Shown in pieces: positions 1 to 11,934 of a stretch of 64,000 nt of DNA. The stretch is from positions 186,001 to 250,000 of the forward strand of contig JNDT01002360.1 in assembly GCA_000697055.1 (NCBI GenBank). The letters run 5' to 3'. Position 1 is the stretch's first letter. Each line of letters opens with the position of its first letter. A model generated the notes under the pieces. That model ran no database searches. It saw only the letters and a program-made list of their open reading frames with translations, and was not told where the DNA came from. Source of the DNA: Saksenaea vasiformis B4078. Taxonomy: Eukaryota; Mucoromycota; Mucoromycetes; Mucorales; Saksenaeaceae. The translations under genes and the position numbers were made by a program.

Positions 1-745
1 AGAAACACATCATAATATATTATGTTCAAGCGCATTCCAATAGAGAAGAACGTCTTCTGTTGTATTCGAATACCAACAGGACGTGTTGAACTGCACTCAG
101 ATAAGAATAAGCAACCGTTGGTAGTAACACACTCCACTACATGTCAAATAATCATCAAATATTGTCATTAAACCGTTACTTCTAGGTGATATGATATGTT
201 GGTACCACGCTATTTACTAAACTATCAGAACTTTTGGTCTAACAAAACTAATGCCTCCCCTGAGCTCTCAGGCAGAAGCATTTTGGTTAAACTGGACTCT
301 TATATGGAAACTGTGCGCTTAAAAGGTTTTTGCCCGAGTCAAATCTCAACATTTGTTTAACTGAGATACAAATGCCTCATGGAATATTCACTAACACCCT
401 CTTGAGACTGAATAATGTTGAGCTGAGTCTTCCTTAATTATCCATGTGATGCAAATTCCAGATAGCCTAGACCTTGCTGCCTGGAGCCGGTGTATACCGC
501 TGTTCGCCACGTTTCTGCTGCACGTTCATTACCATGTCCGCTTTTCTTTGAACTGCTTGCTGCTTTGCTCCAGTTTATGTGCAGTCCGTAGCCTATCTGG
601 TTTCTTTGTCAGGCTTGCTTTCGTCAGTTGGAGCTCTTATATACGCAAAATTTATTTAGAACGGTGTAATTTAATAGGCAATATTAATAGTTCGTCCCTT
701 CTCTTCTAGAGAAAGTCATCGCCATAGAGGAAAAGTATCGACATT
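1..745. other. Upstream flank without a supported gene; half-copy of a dispersed repeat
   Basis: I see no credible coding exon here. Positions about 640-680 match the terminal part of the dispersed inverted-repeat family (MITE family 2, see 62705-62890): the core reads cgcaaaatttatttagaacg followed by gtgtaa. The last part, up to 745, is probably the 3' flank of the G-alpha gene. Confidence 0.4.
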
Positions 746-2016
746 TTACAGCAAACCCACATCGCGCAAATTGTTCTGGATAATGATATCGTTGACAGCA
801 GCCATGACGAATTTGATTTGTTGGGTATCAGTTGCGCAAGTAAAATGGGTATATATCTGCTTTGAATCGGATTGATTTAGCGAGACGAAACGGTTCAGTA
901 TATAATCGCTCGCAGCTTCGTATGTTTCGGGACCTGGATTCAAGGTTAGAAACAGATCGCGGCTGAAAACTGGCTTTTGTTTATACCATGAAAGTCTGGA
1001 AAGCTTTCACCAAGCGGATGCTTTGGCAGTTTTTCCTTGAAAATGTCTATCTTGTTGAGAAATAATATGATCGACGTTCTTATAAACCATCGTGAATTGC
1101 AGATGGAATCGAATAGTGTCAAAGCTTCTTGCATTCGATTCTAATAAAGAAAAATGACGGTTAATCGCATAGTGTACTTGGTCCACTTGCAAATACGTAC
1201 GACAGTTTCATCTTCAATTAACACTTGGTCGTATTCTGATATAGCAACTAGGAAGATAATAGCCGTGACATTTTCAAAACAATGAATCCATTTTTTGCGC
1301 TCTGAACGTTGTCCCCCCACATCGAACATCCGGTAGGTCAGATCGCCAATAACAAATGTCGTTTCTGTGATACCCGTCGTCTTGACACGTGAACGTAGTA
1401 CATCCTGATCGGTTGGCACGTAATTAGGATCTCCGATCCGATCGATCGAATCGAAATAACTATTTGGCGTATATGAAATGGCGCTCTTTGAGAGGGGCTG
1501 GACTTACTATTTGGCCGAATCGTTTAATTGATATTCGCGACTACGTTCAAAGGTGGCCAAGAGATTCGGGTCTTTCCACAGTTCTTTGACAGCTTGTGCG
1601 ACATCTGGGGAAAGCGAATCCCTTTCAATCTGAGGAGGCAGATCCATTATAATAGCCGCATGACGGCGGTTTCCTGGGTCTGATAAATCAATACCCATGC
1701 TTTCCATTGCCTCGAGAATAACACGCATAGATTGGATTGTATTTGAATATATGATTTCTTTGAAGGATTCTCTCTCATCGCGTGAATAACCACCGTCGTG
1801 GATCAGCTTCATTTGTTTAAGGATAGTTGATTTTCCAGACTCGCCAGCGCCTAAAGTTATCAGTTAATTTTGAGAGCGAAATTTACTCAGTGACCGACCT
1901 AGTAATAACATCTTGATTTCATTGCGCATGTTGATTTTGTCTCGTTTGATTTGGTTCTCAATCTCTTCATTGCGAGCTTTGCCATCGTGTACTTCATTTG
2001 ATTGACAGCAGCCCAT
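746..2016 (-). CDS. Heterotrimeric G-protein alpha subunit
   Basis: GTP-binding switch protein that couples seven-helix receptors to effectors at the plasma membrane. I assemble five exons on the minus strand: 1899-2016, 1508-1850, 1201-1459, 987-1140 and 746-933, totalling 1062 nt, or 353 aa, which is the canonical family length. The N-terminus MGCCQS carries the N-myristoylation glycine and adjacent palmitoylation cysteines. The P-loop GAGESGKST lies at about residues 40-48 and is split by intron 1. The switch I arginine and threonine (RSRVKTTG), switch [14 protein letters not shown], the base-binding LNKID and the TCATDT loop are all present. The four introns are 48-60 nt. The C-terminus is NNLRDVGLL, with valine where Gi-type subunits have the pertussis-toxin cysteine at position -4. 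The identity is secure; the fungal subclass is not assigned. Confidence 0.96.
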
Positions 2017-2990
2017 GGTGCTTATAAACGTCTTTGGAATCAAGCAAAAAAAAGAAATAAGTAAAAAAGAAAAAGTAGACCCAAAGTAGGTAGTTTCCTT
2101 ATTCTTTTTTGTCGTGTTTGTTCCAGTGTTCGGTGAAACTGTATTCCTTATTTGGAAGAAGGAGAAACCAAAAGTTTCGTTCGTTCAAATGATGAAAGAA
2201 CCGCAAGCCCAATTCTTGGACGTGGTCGAGACCCCAGGGCGAATGTCTTCTTAGCTATGTTATACTTTGACTTCCTATTTGCATGTAGGCGATCGTCAGG
2301 GTCTTACAAATAAACTGTGATGCGCAGCATAATGTTGTTATTTATGGAAACTATTTTTCTGGAGGACTTTATAGTCTTTGACAGTAAGCGCATAACAATC
2401 GTGGTCTTACACCACATGCAATCTCTTTTCTTATTTGCTATTGTAGGTAAGATTATATGAATGTTTATTTCAAGTTGTAGTAACAATTCCCTGTCATTCC
2501 TATTCGCCACCGCCATGGAAACTATCGCTTTTAAGGAAACCATGATATATTCAGTGCGACCAACTTTCACACCCGTACAGGAGCAGTCCGATTGACGACT
2601 TGTATGATTTCCTCATTCGTTTCTTTGCGTATGGCGTCCTTCATTATCCCCACACAATTCTATTACTTGTTTTGTCTCAACTCTGTCTATCAATTTATCT
2701 TTGCAGCAGTTTGTCTTTTTTTTTTCTGCAAGCTACTGCCAGTAATGCCCTGCAAAGAATTGCAGACGCCATTGGCTAACATTCTCAACCTTGCGTGGCT
2801 TATATAAAATTTTGCTGTCCAATCAGACTGAAAGCACGAAAAAAACAACAAAACGAGACGCAACCGCGACTTAGTTCCTTCTTCTCTTTCGCTGCTTGAC
2901 TTAGTCACCGCTGGTATGTCATTGAAGAATGTGAGAATGTGCAGTTCTTTTTTACTTAAATACTTCTACTTTGATTAGAGATAATATACA
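2017..2990 (+). promoter_or_regulatory. Divergent intergenic region; likely core promoter of the uS10 gene
   Basis: This spacer separates the divergent G-alpha (-) and uS10 (+) genes. A TATA-like tatataaa lies at 2801-2808, flanked by CCAAT-box sequences in both orientations (attgg near 2770, ccaat near 2819). A pyrimidine-rich stretch near 2875-2895 resembles the initiator of a highly expressed ribosomal-protein gene. Short ORFs here look like noise. The promoter call rests on motif position only. Confidence 0.45.
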
Positions 2991-3577
2991 ATGTCTTACG
3001 TCGTAAGTGTTTTTTATTTATTCATCTAGCATGAATGGGTCATTGTTAACTCAAGCTGCTATAGGCTAACAAGTCCACCCAAAAGCCTGGTGTCGAGGAA
3101 CACGCCGAGCCCAAGTAAATGCATTATTCTTTTTAAGTAATAGGTGATATTAAGATAGGCCTTCATAAGGATCCACCGCATTCGCATTACCTTGACTTCC
3201 CGCAATGTCAAGAACTTGGAGAAGGGTAGGACAGATGGGCATTGACTTGGTTATGGTGATTCTTATTTTTCTATAGTCTCGGCTGACCTCATCCAGCGCG
3301 CCAAGGATAAGCAGCTTAAGGTCAAGGGTCCCGTTCGTCTTCCTACCAAGGTTCTCCGCATCACCACCCGCAAGTCTCCTTGCGGTAACGGTTCCGAGAC
3401 CTTTGATCGCTATGAGATGAGAATCCACAAGCGTTTGATTGACTTGCACTCTCCCTCCGAGATTGTCAAGCAGATCACTTCCATCTCTATCGAACCCGGT
3501 GTGGAGGTAATTACCTATCATGGTGTTTTCTTCACAAATCCTAACTTGCCGCATAGGTTGAGGTTACCATTGCCTAA
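2991..3577 (+). CDS. RPS20: 40S ribosomal protein uS10 (S20)
   Basis: Structural protein of the small cytosolic ribosomal subunit. Five exons: 2991-3002, 3065-3114, 3170-3225, 3277-3506 and 3557-3577, totalling 369 nt, or 122 aa, the normal length for eukaryotic S20. Exon 4 holds the family signature, including [28 protein letters not shown] and [19 protein letters not shown]; the last exon encodes VEVTIA and the stop. Exon 1 encodes only MSYV, so the first intron falls right after the start codon region, common in fungal ribosomal-protein genes. All four introns have GT and AG ends. The codons used are C-ending and highly biased, unlike most neighbours, as expected for a very highly expressed gene. 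Confidence 0.97.
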
Positions 3578-5200
3578 ATGGAATATTAGTGCAATTGTCT
3601 CCATCAACAGATGCCAGGGATCCTTTGCTCATGTCATGAATAAAAATTCGTGTCACTGCTTTAATCATAGTATGTGTGGATATGATGGTGATTTATGTGT
3701 CTCAATTTGAGGGAGAGAGGGGGACTACCTTGAGTACATGTTGTTCATATCAACATGTGCGATCCTGGGTAAACGCGGGCGATTATTCAACAGTCGCATC
3801 AATCTATATGCTGTAAGGAGGACATATATCGGAAAGATTGAGTGAAAAGTCTTGGTTACATGTATGGATATCAGTATAGCACTCGCAACGTGCATTACGA
3901 ACCGTGGCGACAAGGTGCGCGGTTGTCAACTTATAAGCATATGTCTTCCAGGGGTATATCTGCAAATGTTGACAGTTCGATTTATAGCTATACAAGCAAT
4001 CTTTACTAACTTCCTCGGTACTCACGAATTTAAAAAGCAGACGGTCTACTTAGGCAGTATTTCGATTCGCTGGATAGATTGAAGGCAAATGCGCTGGTTC
4101 TGCTTCAAAAGCAGCATATCCTGCAAATGTTTTTCAAACAGAGACTGGATACGGCTCCGTACAACGACATGCAACGAATGTTAGACTCCAATTCTAAGGT
4201 GATTACTCTGACCAGCAAACATAAGTATTTATTACAACGTTGATGCCATTGGTATGGCCCTAGAAAAGTACGATATCCGACGTAACCTATACGGACTCTG
4301 CTATCTCAATTGTTGTTGTAGAATCGTTAAGCACCATTTAAATAGAGTCAACATACACGTTAAGATTTTCATGTTCGTCCTATTACCTCTTTTTCTTTCT
4401 GTATGCAGCACCATTTCTTATCTTGAAAGAAAGCGTTCCCAAATTAATTCCATTTAAACTTCATGCCAATGATTGGTTTCTAAACTTTTTCTAAACCTTT
4501 TGATCTACATACAGATCGCAAAAGCATCGCAATAAGCATCACACGTATCCGTAAACGCAGTGTCTCAATTACCACTGAGAGGACAAGTCCATTGCAAAAT
4601 CAGGTAAGTATGCTGCAATTTCTTGAGGTGTTTTTCGGTCAATGTCTCATCACTCCACCCGATATCCACGTTTGGTGATCGGTAACTTCCTTTTTGCCGC
4701 TCGGTCGTTCCAAAAGTACGGATTTCCCCCGAGGATACATCGCGCATGGATGTATTCAAGAACCATTCCTGTTAAGACAGGGTCGCCGTAAACCATTACA
4801 TAAGAATAGATACAAGTGGGCGATATAGAAAAGGGAACATGGTTGAATAATAAAGCATCATCATTCTTTTTCCATTATTCTGTTGTTTCGCCTATCGTCC
4901 TCTGGTCATCTTGTTTGCTTATTTCAGATCCCCGATTAAAAAAAAAGTCAAGCAATCAAAGTTTTTCAGTATAACTTTTTGTTCACTGACAGCCGAATCA
5001 AGGTAGGAACAGCTTGAGAAAACCTTTGCGATAATGCTTAACAAGTCGTAATGTGATAAATGTCGTTGAGCATCCGCTGCATAATGTCGGCATTTTTAGA
5101 AAGAAGCAAAAAAAAAGTTATGAATAACGAAGAAGACAACATGAATCGAGAACAACCTCTGAATTAAATATATGTCTACCGTTAAGAAGTTTATTGATTA
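3578..5200. other. Intergenic stretch with unassigned coding-like fragments
   Basis: Nothing recognisable. At about 4055-4215 (+) an open frame without its own start reads QYFDSLDRLKANALVLLQKQ and continues with a helical, Lys/Gln-rich stretch up to a possible GT donor. It could be an exon of an unknown gene or a remnant. At 4565-4759 a 64-codon ORF on the minus strand is composition-neutral and unsupported. Confidence 0.3.
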
Positions 5201-5880
5201 CTGATCTAGTGAGTCATACAGAAACGACAAAACAACCATGTCGCCTCCTGATCCTCAAGCAACTGATTCACACCACGCTCCTTTTATGCATCACACCAAG
5301 ACGGTGACAGCGCGAACAACGGGTCACCAGTTAGTTTTTGTAATGTTCCGCCTTGATAAATAGACGCACGCAACAGTATAGTATCCTAGTAATAATAAGC
5401 AAAATAAATCATCATTTGTTTATCTCTTTATTTTATTACTATCTATTGTCGCTGAATTTCTTGTGAGGTTTGACCTATCGTCTCTGGAACTACAATCGAG
5501 AATAGGAAGATAACTTTGAACCACAAACGATGTCGTCCCAAAAATCTGTTCTGCCTAATTTGGACACGGATATTCCCCAATGAACAACGATGTCCCCGAC
5601 ACACATTTTTAGCAAGTTACACGTCCCCCAGTGGCACAACGGCATGAATACTCTTTTGGTATACTCGGCCATTGTCTTGTTTTATCACTTCGCAAGTTCT
5701 CCTCGTATCTTTACCATTTCCAATCTCTATCCGTTATCCTCTTTAGTATAAATATCCCAGTAGCGTAAAGCAAAATAAAACTATCATTCGCTCGCTCTAT
5801 TTTCTTGTCTCTTTTATTTTGCACACTATTTAAGTCGTCTTCCGTGGCCATTGATTGGATCAGCCAAAAACAAGTACGAC
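5200..5880 (+). repeat. Two related LTR-like fragments upstream of a tRNA gene
   Basis: The segments around 5385-5460 and 5750-5840 resemble each other: both contain tatcc(c/t)agta followed by aagcaaaataaa, a T/C-rich stretch and tatttaagtcg- or tattgtcg-like ends. The second has a TATA-like tataaata near 5748. TATA, polyadenylation-like AATAAA and a position next to a Pol III gene together suggest solo or degraded LTRs. No integrase or reverse-transcriptase coding sequence is visible and I could not define exact ends or a target duplication. Confidence 0.35.
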
Positions 5881-5921
5881 AACGACCAAAAAAAAAAAGC
5901 CCCAGAAAAATAACAAAAATG

Positions 5922-6006
5922 TTCCAAGTGTGGGGTTTGAACCCACGCCCTCTCAACGAGGATCTGATCTTAAGTCAGACTCCTTAGACCACTCGGACAA
6001 CTTGGA
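5922..6006 (-). tRNA. trnL-UAA: tRNA-Leu (anticodon UAA)
   Basis: The minus strand folds as a class II tRNA. The acceptor stem is TCCAAGT paired with ACTTGGA (7 bp), with discriminator A. The D-arm contains CCGAGTGGTCTAAGG. The anticodon arm is TCTGA-CTTAAGA-TCAGA with anticodon TAA. A long variable arm CCTC-GTTGA-GAGG identifies a leucine-type tRNA, and the T-arm is GTGGG-TTCAAAC-CCCAC. There is no intron. A T-run follows within about 10 nt downstream (plus strand aaaaat at 5914-5919), a Pol III terminator. No CCA is encoded, as in eukaryotic nuclear genes. Confidence 0.95.
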
Positions 6007-6049
6007 ATTAATTATTAGCCGGAAACTTCCAATAATAAAATACACATTC

Positions 6050-6385
6050 AGGATTTGTTGTAAAAAAATATTTGATAGAAAATATTTAAAAAAAAGTTTA
6101 AGAAATAAAAAATAAAAAACTTATAAAAAAAGCTATAAAATTATATATATATATATACAAAATTATAAAAAAAAGGGTCAACAATAAGTTGATTGCAAGA
6201 GAAATTAGTAAAAAAAGTTAGTAATAAAAAAGTTGACAGTAAAAAAAGTCGGCAGTAAAAAAGTAGACAGAAAAAAAAAGTTGACAAAAAAAAAGTCAGC
6301 AGTAAGAAAGTCAGTACTAAGAAAAGTTAGCACTAAAAAAAGTTAGTAGTAAAAAAGTTGGCAGTAAAAAGGGTCGACAATAAAA
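6050..6385. repeat. A-rich minisatellite beside the tRNA gene
   Basis: A long A/T-rich array. From about 6180 to 6385 it is built of degenerate units of roughly 14-17 nt with the consensus (c/t)agtaaaaaaagt(t/c)g. A short (AT)n tract lies near 6143-6160. No coding potential. Confidence 0.75.
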
Positions 6386-7315
6386 GAGATCAAAACATAT
6401 GGACTACATTTGTGATTCGCAATTAGTTTAAAGATCTTTACAATGTTGAAATCTCACTTGTAATAATTTCACCGTCATTAGAATTTATCTACATGTCATG
6501 TTACATTTCAAATGTCAGCGTAACTAAGTTTTCATTATGTTTTGGTATACGAATGTTACAGTAAATTAAACAAATGAGTTGTTGTCCCCATTACTAAATT
6601 TTGGAAAAGTAAATGCAACAAAACCAACCATAGATCCATACGAGAATCTTTTAAGTAAGATACTTTCTCAGTTGCAAATGAATCTATGGTAAAACTGATA
6701 GTAGCCGATCTATCTCTTAATGCATACATAAACTTATATGGAGTAAGCCTAGTGTGGTATATGTTGACCGTCGTAATGCCCATCCTATAGAATTGTGTTC
6801 CATAACAGGAAAGTTCGGGGATTAATCGTGTTTCCATATACAGTGAACTTCTCCACTGGAACACCAACTGAACCTTATCATCTATAACTTAGACTTATCA
6901 CCGAGTTCAGTACAACAAGGTAGCACTGTGTCATCACAGTAATTGATCCATTCTATAATCCACACCTAATACCGAGAAGAACGTTCACTAATTCTTGTTT
7001 CCGCTAAAAGACTGAATCATATAAATAGGCAGACAATCTAACTGAAATAAAGACATCCAACAGTCTCAAAGGATTCTATCCGTCTACTGTCCCAATTAAC
7101 TTACCCATACAACACCTAGAAAGTCATTGAATAGGGTTCTCTAAACATAAACTGGTACATGCGCATTAATACATGCCATCGTCTGAGGTCTGATACTGAC
7201 CAAGGCAATGATATTTATAAAGGTCGAAAAATGATAAAGGAAACAAAGTTTACTAAAAGTTATTGACAGTCGTTTTACTTGTATCTTGTTAACATCATAA
7301 ATTACAATGATATAT
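6386..7315. other. Intergenic; one unassigned ORF
   Basis: The 103-codon ORF at 6556-6867 (-) contains YHTRLTPYKFMYALRD, loosely reminiscent of the tail of a retroelement integrase (TPY..MY), but no catalytic motif is nearby and the match is too weak to call. Nothing else is supported. Confidence 0.3.
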
Positions 7316-9551
7316 CTAAGTTCGTGTCCAAGCGTCTAATGGTGACAATAAACTGTTGTTATTTGGTGGCCTTGAAGGGGCTGATATCTGTGTTACGGCG
7401 GCAATAATACTTCCGTTTTGAGTCAATTCTTGAGCTGAAATAAAGGAAGTACGACGTCTACGTAAGGCCTCCACCTTTTCTTCTGCAGACATAGATGACA
7501 CTTCTTTCGCCATTTGTTTCTCAAATAACTGATCTGGATCAATACAGGCTCCTAAAGCCCGGCGCATCTGTCGACTGAGGTAGGACAATCCAATTTGATA
7601 CGATGCATTCATCCAACCAAAACCTTCACGAGAAACGTACTTGAAGTCTGTCCCAACGTTTCCATATTCGACATGCACTTTGTGCGATAGACTTACTACA
7701 TCAAACTTCTCTGGAACAACACCATTGAAATCCACAAAACTCTTGGTAATCCTTCTCAACGATTTTAAGTACAAAAAGAAAATCAACGGATAGCTTACGT
7801 ATACAGCCATCGGTAGGCGAGTCGCTGAGCGATATCTTCCATCTCATAATTTCGAAAGCCTTCCCAAGCCATGATTTGATGTGGTGCCCAACCAAATGGA
7901 AAATCCCACTGACGGTTCGGCCGTTCGAGTGATATCTGGCCACGGGATTCTTCCGTTCCTGAAACAAGGCCACCTAGTACCTCAAACTTGTTTAAAGAGC
8001 ATCGAACCATGTGATCAGCTTGTTCATGACTGGCGCAACCGGCCCACATTGCCCAGAATGTTGTGACGCTTTCATATGTCGTCTGCTGCTCCTTTACCGT
8101 GTCGTAGTCAAAGTATAAGCCTTTCTCCTTGTTCCACAGATATTTATCGATTTGTCCTTTGCGTCGCTTGGCCCGTTCCCTCCACACACCAGCGGTCTGA
8201 TTCTGACCGTCGTAATCCACTAGGTTATCGTCGAAATAATCCGTAATGCAGTCGGCAATATCCATCTCGTACTTATAAAGCAATGCGTTCAAGTCGATCG
8301 TCGCCAGGTTAGCACAGACTCTATCGAATCGATATGTTGTATCATGACCAGATTCACGCACAGCACGATCATGCAGCATGTACTCATCCAATCCAGGTTC
8401 ATCTATCTCCTCGTTGTTGTACAATGTTACGAAGGATGGAATGTCAAGTTGATGTTTTCGAGCAAATGGCGCAAGGATATGATCAAAGTGGGAAGGTTCT
8501 GTTTCAGGCGGGATTCCTCGCCCATCAGGGCGATAGCGCGACAACGTTGTCTTTTTGTCTAAACGTGGTTCCGCCATCCATACGGTGTGATATTCTTTTA
8601 TAGCTGCTTTGATCACTTCCTGTAACCAAGCCTTATTACCATGGTCAGAACTGACGGGAAGCTTCTCGTAGGTTTTTATCGCCATATCCGTTAGGAAAGG
8701 AGGCTGAGATCGCATCAGATAATAGGATCGGTTGGCGTTGAGAATTCTTCCATAATGCTTGATCTGATAAACAAGATTATCAACCATACCTTTGGCACGG
8801 TCCACGTAGCCATCTTCAAGTAAACCGAGTACGGCAAAATAGGAATCCCACTATTAATTAATAAGTACAACTTCAGGAGAGAAGAAGAAAAAGAAGAAGA
8901 TAGACATACCCCATACATCTCGTTAAATCGGCCTCCTGGAACCACAAACGGCACACCATGTAAAATATCCTGTGCATCGCGGTACATAGCCAATGTCAAA
9001 ATCCCTGGTCGCGTGTTGATGCTTTTGACATACTCCGCGGTGATCTCCTCCGGTAAATATTCCACTTCAAGGTGCCACTGTCTCCTTGATTCAGCCAGCT
9101 GCTTATAGTAATCATAGGCATCCCTATCGGTACAAGGTACGTAGATCCGTAGGCTGGTGCTGTCTGCCATCCGTGACTTAGGATCAGCGCAGATGATCTC
9201 AAGACCTTCGGCATCAATGGTGCGTACAAGTCTATCCCAAAAATCGCCACGGATCCGTCTTGATAGCCTGTCGACTGGATTCTCGCTCAGTCTATCTTCA
9301 TCAACCACAATATATGTCCGTCCGTAATCATTAGCAAGAGCAAGCTCTTGCAACAAATTCGAAAGCATATATGTTCCTCGGATCTGGTACTTCAAAAATC
9401 CACCACTGTCAGCTGTTCCCACACAAAGTGATTTTGGCCCAAGATCATTGACAGTTATTTGAAAGTCTCCATCGGTATCTTCTTGTTCGAGAATAGTACG
9501 TTGTGTTTCGGCTACATTAAGAAGAAATCGCCGTGCCTTACTTCTATCATC
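7316..9551 (-). CDS. NTH1: Neutral trehalase (GH37), 5' end unresolved
   Basis: Cytosolic trehalase that hydrolyses trehalose to two glucose molecules, used when stress or dormancy ends. Three exons are clear on the minus strand: 8910-9551, 7799-8850 and 7316-7751, giving 709 in-frame codons plus a stop. The EF-hand-like calcium segment [12 protein letters not shown] is near the start of the open frame. Trehalase signature 1 is [15 protein letters not shown], spanning the 8851-8909 intron, and signature 2 is [10 protein letters not shown]. The GEGFGW-type motif appears as [10 protein letters not shown]. Going upstream, the frame closes at a TAA (9552-9554) with no ATG before the calcium segment. 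Just upstream, KRRA and DDRSKARR in the same frame resemble the PKA site typical of fungal neutral trehalases. The start exon may be missed, or the 5' end may be damaged; the catalytic body is intact. Confidence 0.9.
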
Positions 9552-9554
9552 TTA

Positions 9555-11934
9555 TGCTCGGCGTTTAAGTGTGGATCATCGACATACAATCATCATACCA
9601 TGTGATCCTCTTCGACGAATGGTAGCTGTTGACGCATCCCTGGTAGGACAGTTTATCCTCTAACCGAAAAAAATTAAGACAATAGATCTTGAGCTTATAT
9701 TATGAAAGTTACAGAAAACGTCTTTCTTCGTAATGAACTTGTATTAAAGCCTGTAGTATAGTAAGTGGAAGCTGGGGCACGAATGTCCACAGTGTCGGGA
9801 GAATGAAACATGAAGAAAACGAGTGGTTCTTGATAAGCAATGCATAGATTATAAATTCCTCTGAATCAATGCCTGAAACCGCCCCAAAATTAGACGTTTC
9901 AGAGGCAGGTGACCACGAACAGTTCATGCTGCAGATCCCCAGCACTCTTTTCCCTTTGCAAATACTTTATTCAATATATATATAGCAATGAAAATAAGAG
10001 ATGTAACAAAACGCCATCAGGACAAAGCAATAGGAGACACATATGAGTTTGGTGTGATCTATGTGATGTGGGCCTCAGATATGATGTGTCTTTCTATTGC
10101 GTCTACCTTTCTATCGCGTCTACTAAAGCTTGTTTGGCCTGGACTTGGTCAATTATCATTAATAAAGGCGTTGCTATCGATCGATCATCCTCAAACTGAT
10201 TCGCTCGTTTACGACCCATTAGAAGTACAAAACGACGAAAAGACGAGCATTATGGAAAACGGGTTCCTGCTTGACTATTTTTCATTACCAAAAGAATAGC
10301 CTATCGGAACTGAAGTAGTGCGGGATCCTGATGGTCTAATTTTTTTTACTTAACGAAAAGTAGTCAATCAGGAACCCATTTTTCCATAGTGGAGAGTAAG
10401 TTCAAGAAAAAAGTGAATAGTGCAAACGTTTCTGAAGAAAATATACACGTTTCGTTTTAAAAAAGGTCTCTCGAAAGAGATGATGTGTGATGTGCGAACA
10501 CGCAGGGTTCACTCAACGTTCGGATGTTCTGAAAGACACGACAATCCTCCTTGCTTCAAGTCAAACTCTCATCGATTCTGACGTCTCGCTGATACCGTTA
10601 CAAGCCCTTGCTTCATTTCTGACTGAACAAGCACCCTCGTTCTTTCGCCATACCCACTATGATAACTAATTATCAAACAACTTCATCGATTCTCGTAGGA
10701 TAACCAGATGCGGACCTACGCGCATAGTTGTAATCTTATCGAAGTCATCGACATAATATGTTCCACTAAGACAAAGGTCCTCAAAAAAGCCAAGAAATCA
10801 CTGAAAGGTCTCCCTGGACCGTCCAAAACCGTCAAAATCATTTATCGTAGATTGGGATACAATGCACGGCTCAAACGCAAGTTTTCAATACTGACGAAGA
10901 TAGACTCGTCGGACGAATCTGGGGATACCCAAAGAAGCCTATGCTGGGAAATGCCACACTTCGTTTCGACATCTCTCCCAGCACTTGTAAGAATGAGAAA
11001 CGAAATCCTTGAAGTGAGTTTTGTCCACACTGCTGCAGGAGTCAGTAATTCCTTTTGCTAAGTGTCTTCCTGCAAAGAGCGATGGCGCTTAATTTCGCTT
11101 TTTGCCACTGCCAAAGTAAAATAACGCGAGAGCTAGCGTGAATATGTCACTTGATATCATAACGTTGGATCGTCGTCATTTTGCGTGTCTATTCTTAGTC
11201 CAATTACTGCTTATATCCTTCGTTCCGTGGCAAAAACGAGTGTTTCTGCAATGACATAATATAATTTCTGCTATCCTGATGTAGAAAGCCTCGACGCTTT
11301 CCCGATTGCGTATGTGGACTCTTGATGCGTAATAGCTTTCTCTCTTTTCGACCCCAGACAATAAATTTTCTTCTGGATCTCAGTCAGGGCAGGTTTCAAA
11401 GCTAGAGAGTAAGGGCAGAGCCCAAAGTAGAGTTGAAATTAGTCACAGTGATCTCGTGGGTATCCGCCTCAAACTTTTCAAAGGTATTTTGTGAAATCCT
11501 AACTCTCTAGACATAGGCTGTTCCACAGTTGTGAGCGTCGGTTCCTTTTTGGATCTACTGGGCCTACATTTGGTACTACCACTTGATCGGCTAGTGGCAG
11601 TGATAGACGATCCCAAAGGTAAACGCGGGAATTTATACATATACATTCAAATAACTAACGTGGTAAGTATTTCGATCAGAGCTGTCATGCTACTGTCTCT
11701 GTTAATAGATTATTATAGCGTGGCTGGAACGCTAGTAACGGTTGCATCGTGGATTCGATACCCATCTCAAAGTCGTGTACGAAATTCAAGATAGCATAAA
11801 AAAGCTGGAGTCAATGATAATGTCCTTTAAATAAATTCAATGCAGGATAAAGAACCAGGTTTATTTAATAAGTAGCGAGTTTATTTTATATTTACAATTG
11901 TAAGATCTTCTCTTTTTCCTTTCTTTTATTTTTT
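9555..11934. other. Trehalase upstream region and intergenic DNA with unassigned ORFs
   Basis: 9555-9700 carries peptide fragments in shifting frames that may be the broken trehalase N-terminus. ORFs at 9988-10299 (+), 10487-10669 (+) and 10708-11061 (+) are unrecognised; the last is Lys/Arg-rich (KAKKSLKGLPGPSKTVK). The first runs into the palindromic MITE at 10249-10390, which argues against it. No gene is confidently supported. Confidence 0.35.
10249..10390. mobile_element. MITE family 1, older copy
   Basis: About 140 bp palindromic element. The left end reads tatggaaaacgggttcctgc and the right end is its near reverse complement, ending caggaacccatttttccata. The inner arms (ttgactatttttc and gaaaagtagtcaa) also pair. 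It is the same family as the cleaner copy at 45721-45863 but with eroded outer bases. There is no coding capacity, so any transposase must be supplied elsewhere. Confidence 0.8.

Noticed and set aside
6556..6867. Possible retroelement integrase tail
   Set aside because: Only one weak motif (TPYKFMY); no catalytic residues or neighbouring pol domains.
9988..10299. 103-codon ORF (+)
   Set aside because: Its last third is the left arm of a palindromic MITE, and the rest has no recognisable feature.
11740..11765. B-box-like sequence suggestive of a tRNA
   Set aside because: No acceptor stem, anticodon arm or A-box can be folded around it.
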